NCBI RefSeq assembly: GCF_041949975.1
Contig: NZ_JBHFQG010000011.1
Span: 1-64,000, forward strand
Source: Alteribacillus sp041949975
GTDB lineage: Bacteria > Bacillota > Bacilli > Bacillales > Marinococcaceae
Direction of reading: 5' to 3'
Length of the DNA: 64,000 nt
The notes under the pieces were generated by a model. The model was not told the DNA's origin and did no database searches. It was given only the letters and a program-made list of their open reading frames with translations. Every line of letters begins with the position of its first letter. Position 1 is the first letter of the stretch. Below are positions 61,156 through 64,000 of the stretch, in pieces. The translations under genes and the position numbers were made by a program.

Positions 61156-62196
61156 GTGTTATTTATATTTGAGCTAATGAAAAACGTAGTAAATGCAAGA
61201 AAACTTACTATTTTTATTTTTACTATATTCTTTGTTACGTTCAGTTCTTTATTTATTTCGTATTTAGAACCAGATGTGTTTACTACTCCCTTTCTTGGTT
61301 TCTGGTGGGTGATGACTACCATGACAACAACAGGGTATGGTGATCTTGTTCCTGAGACTGTTACGGGGAAATTATTTGCTATATTTTTATATGTATTCGG
61401 TGTAGGCCTGATCGGGGTCGTTATAGGAAAAATAGTAGAGAGCTTTGGGATATACAGAAAGCTAAAGGAGGAGGGAAAATTGAGTTACAAAGGAAAAGAA
61501 CATTACGTAATCGTGGGGTGGACGGAAAAAAGTCAAAATACAATTAAGGAGCTGCAGCTTTCTAAACCTGATGTGAATATTGTTGTCATTGATAGTACCC
61601 GTAAGGCTCCTTTTACTCCCTCCACACGGCTGTTTTATATACAGGGAGATATAACGGAAATAGAAACTTATGAAAAGGCGAACCTCACGTGCGCAAAAGC
61701 GGTACTTATTTTTTCTCCTAGCGGGATGATCGATAAAACGGCTGCGGATGGAATGATTTTACTAATTACAAGCTCTATAAAAAGTTTCATGAGGCAAAAA
61801 AACCAAAATGTATATACACTCGTAGAAATAATGAAAGAAAATCATATCGAGAATTTTAAGCATTTAGAAGTGGATGAATTTGTTTTGGCAGGTGAAGCTT
61901 TATCAGATTTAATGGCACGATCGGCTATGTTTAAAGGGTCAAGTACTTTATTTATGAAGCTGTTAAGTCGAAAATATGATGTCAGCTTGTGGAATATACC
62001 TAAAAGAGAAAGCTGGGTTACTTATCAGGATGCTTTTGAAGATTTAAAGAAAAAGGGTGCTCATTTGATTGCTGATAAAGATAATTTTAATATTATTAAG
62101 CACTTAGATGAAAACTTGCCCATGGATACGAATCTGTATATCATTTGTGAGGAACAAGTTTACAATAAAGTGATGGATTCAATGAATGAAGGGTAG
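61156..62196 (+). CDS. Two-TM potassium channel with RCK/TrkA-N domain (YugO-like)
   Basis: The product has 346 residues. TM1 (about 15-35), the pore loop with selectivity filter MTTTGYGDLVP (about 53-63) and TM2 (about 68-92) are followed by a cytoplasmic RCK domain (HYVIVGWTEKSQNTIKEL; VIDSTRKAP; YIQGDITEIETYEKAN) and a regulatory C-terminal part. The nucleotide loop lacks the full GxGxxG. The GTG start is eight bases after GGGGGAAG. In B. subtilis the YugO homologue carries electrical signals in biofilms; here the role is inferred only as K+ efflux. Confidence 0.9.
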   Translation: MLFIFELMKNVVNARKLTIFIFTIFFVTFSSLFISYLEPDVFTTPFLGFWWVMTTMTTTGYGDLVPETVTGKLFAIFLYVFGVGLIGVVIGKIVESFGIYRKLKEEGKLSYKGKEHYVIVGWTEKSQNTIKELQLSKPDVNIVVIDSTRKAPFTPSTRLFYIQGDITEIETYEKANLTCAKAVLIFSPSGMIDKTAADGMILLITSSIKSFMRQKNQNVYTLVEIMKENHIENFKHLEVDEFVLAGEALSDLMARSAMFKGSSTLFMKLLSRKYDVSLWNIPKRESWVTYQDAFEDLKKKGAHLIADKDNFNIIKHLDENLPMDTNLYIICEEQVYNKVMDSMNEG

Positions 62197-62303
62197 TTCT
62201 TGAGCAAACTTGTCAAGAACCTTTACGGGAGCCTCCCACCTAAACCTATTGTGACTATTGCACATAGTATATAAAGGAAAATGAGTGGAAAAGAAATCAC
62301 TAT

Positions 62304-63534
62304 ATGAGTAAGCAGCAAATGAAAATAATAGATATGCATGAAAAGGTAATGGATGCTGGTTATTCTATAAGTTATACAACGGTACGAAATTTTGTTAATA
62401 AGGAGACGAAGGAAGTGTTTATCAGAAGAAATTGCGAGCCTGGGCATGAGGTTGAATTTGATTGGGGGGAAGTAAAACTAGAGATAAATGGCAAAATAAG
62501 AAGTTATTCACTCGCGGTATTTACGTTAGCGCATAGTAATTATCGATACGCAAGAATATATCCATCCGAATCGCAAGTGTGTGTTAGATGTCCATACGAA
62601 ATTTATAGAGCATGTTGGTTTTATACCTTCGGTGTTCACATATGACAATATGCGAACAATCGTTAAATCATTCATTGGAACAGAAAGAGCAATAACGGAT
62701 AGCATGATGAACTTATCAACCTATTATGAATTTAGAATTCGACTGTGTGAGCCTAGGAAAGGTAATCAAAAAGGGCATGTGGAACGGAGTGTTGAGTTTA
62801 TTCGAAGGAAAGCTTTTTCATCGCCATACTCCTTTTCTAGCTTAAAAGAAGACCACCTTTCTAGATCATTAAAGAGGCTAAATGAGCGAAATCATCACGA
62901 GCATAAAGTAAAGCATACGGACTTGATGAAAAATGAAAAAGCAATATCTAAACTAGCAGTCATAACTCCATTTGATGTAGCAGAGTTGGTTGAATGTCGT
63001 GTGGATAAGTATAGTACGGTGGTTATTAAGCAAAACCATTACTCTGTCCCAGAAGGACACGTAGGAAAGTATATGAAAGCAAAGGTAGGTGCCGAGAACA
63101 TTAAATTATTCATGGAAGGAGAACTGGTCGCAGAGCATCCGCGTAATTGGGGCCTACACCAATAGGAAATGAATATTTACCATTATTTAAAAACATTCCA
63201 AAAGAAAAAAGGTGCCGTAGCTCAAAGTGAATGTTTGAAGCAGGCACCAACAAAAATTAAAAAATTATACAACGATTATTATATAGGAAAAGAGAAAGAA
63301 TTCATAGAGTTACTCCTCTATATTAAAGAAAATCATACCTTCGATCGTGTAATGAGAGCAGTTGAAGAATTGAATACCATTCGGTTGGGATATGTCACGA
63401 CAGAAAGAATCTTGTTCATATGTGAACAATCCACTACTCCTAAAGAAGGAAACATACTTAACCGGGATGAAACAATGCATCAATCTGAAAGCAACATGAA
63501 AGCATATGCGAATATGTTTAATCGAATGGGATAA
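62304..63534 (+). pseudogene. IS21-family transposase IstA, decayed
   Basis: The N-terminal HTH region is missing; the sequence starts within the linker (ISYTTVRNFVNKETKEVF). The catalytic domain shows HEVEFDWGEVKLEI (first Asp), SVFTYDNMRTIVKSF (second Asp) and KGHVERSVEFIRRKAF (Glu). A frameshift near 62575 and a TAG at 63163-63165 (after NWGLHQ) interrupt it. The C-terminal part to 63534 is readable (NIYHYLKTFQKKKGAVAQSE). Inactive. Confidence 0.88.
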
Positions 63535-63547
63535 GGAGTAACTAAAT

Positions 63548-64000
63548 ATGGATAAAAAACAACAACTTATTGAAATATGTAAAGAATTGCGTTTACCAAG
63601 TATTCGAACAATGGTTCAGGAGGAAGCAGATTTCAAAGATCCCAACCAGGCGTATGAAGTGTTATTACAAGTGCTTTTACAGGAAAAAAGTGATCGATTC
63701 GTACGTGCAAAACAAAATAGAATTCGTGCAGCTAATTTCCCACAGAAAAAGCTGTTGGAGGAATTAGTAGAAGATGCTTTTCCAGATCAAGCAAAGCAAA
63801 AATTACCATACTTAAAGTCATTAGATTTTATAAAAGAAGGCCAAAATGTCATTTTAACTGGCTCACCCGGGACCGGAAAAACTCATACTGCCATAGGTCT
63901 AGGTATGGAAGCGTGTTTAGCTGGCTATAGGGTATTCTTTGCGACAGTACCATCATTAATTAATTAACTGAAGGAACATCGATCTGAAAGAACCCTTCGA
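63548..64000 (+). pseudogene. IS21-family helper ATPase IstB, interrupted and cut by window end
   Basis: The IstB N-terminal part is readable: KKQQLIEICKELRLPSIRTM, DRFVRAKQNRIRAANFPQKK and the Walker A ILTGSPGTGKTHTAIGLG. An in-frame TAA at about 63965-63967 falls where Gln is normal (VPSLIN then LKEHRSERTLR continues in frame). Either it is a nonsense mutation or the last base region carries a sequence error. The ATG start is 14 bp after the IstA stop, as usual for IS21. Confidence 0.85.

Noticed and set aside
1..64000. CRISPR array, tRNA/rRNA genes, prophage or toxin-antitoxin defence island
   Set aside because: No regularly spaced repeats, tRNA-like cloverleaf, phage structural gene set or recognisable defence genes were seen by reading both strands. 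Absence here is limited by manual inspection.

Overview
The window reads as chromosome of a low-GC, spore-forming member of the Bacillaceae (Bacillota). Nearly every recognisable protein has its closest relatives in Bacillus-type genomes: a YkpA-like ABC-F ATPase, DUF6501, a YkuS-type UPF0180 protein, a YaaH/SleL-like LysM-GH18 enzyme, a Spo0E-family phosphatase, a Bacillus-type BioW-A-F-D set with a BirA-like operator, and YrhE/YrhD/YrhF-like formate dehydrogenase genes. Ribosome binding sites are strong and TTG/GTG starts are common. This placement comes from protein recognition by eye, not from a database search.

Layout. 1-860: tail of an ISLre2-type transposase, a hairpin beside a 40-codon ORF, and a Bacillaceae-type interspersed repeat. 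1.1-9.3 kb: NupC-type nucleoside transporter, DUF6501, YihY/BrkB protein, membrane-anchored S1C protease, ABC-F protein, and a TetR regulator with a DHA2-type efflux pump. 9.4-21.2 kb: a formate/molybdenum-cofactor neighbourhood with hemD, a thioesterase, mobA, a small ORF overlapping fdhD, an OFA-family transporter, a DUF2294 protein, a heavily frameshifted FdhF/YdeP-type oxidoreductase, and intact fdhA with its DUF1641 partner. 21.5-24.1 kb: a decayed stretch with aldo/keto reductase, cupin and UvsE remnants. 24.2-27.1 kb: secreted ComEC-like hydrolase with a C-terminal HhH region, the GH18 spore-lytic-type enzyme, and a UPF0180 protein. 27.2-31.9 kb: biotin operon behind a BirA-type operator, ending in an S-component-like membrane protein; bioB is absent. 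32-41 kb: NlpC/P60 remnant, gapN-like dehydrogenase, a LysM/beta-propeller protein preceded by an unusual RNA structure, a PrpR_N-like regulator, and an M20 amidohydrolase with an AbgT transporter.

41.2-57.5 kb: a cold-shock gene, then a long cobalamin operon controlled by a B12 riboswitch with a visible terminator/antiterminator. It encodes the anaerobic corrin-ring pathway (cbiH60, cbiX, cbiJ, cbiC, cbiD, cbiET, cbiL, cbiF, cbiG, cbiA, cobA), a BtuC/BtuF-like permease and binding lipoprotein, a NiCoT-like metal transporter, and bluB. Late-pathway genes and a transporter ATPase are not here. 57.6-62.2 kb: an MDR dehydrogenase, a small Arg/aromatic-rich protein, a Spo0E-like gene, SIMPL and CBO0543-type remnants, and a YugO-like K+ channel. 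62.3-64 kb: a decayed IS21 element.

A striking feature is the density of broken genes (ISLre2, 2.9-3.2 kb remnant, FdhF/YdeP, AKR, UvsE, cupin, NlpC/P60, kinase tail, IS110, SIMPL, CBO0543, IS21) lying between long intact operons. No CRISPR array, rRNA, tRNA, prophage or recognisable defence island was seen.
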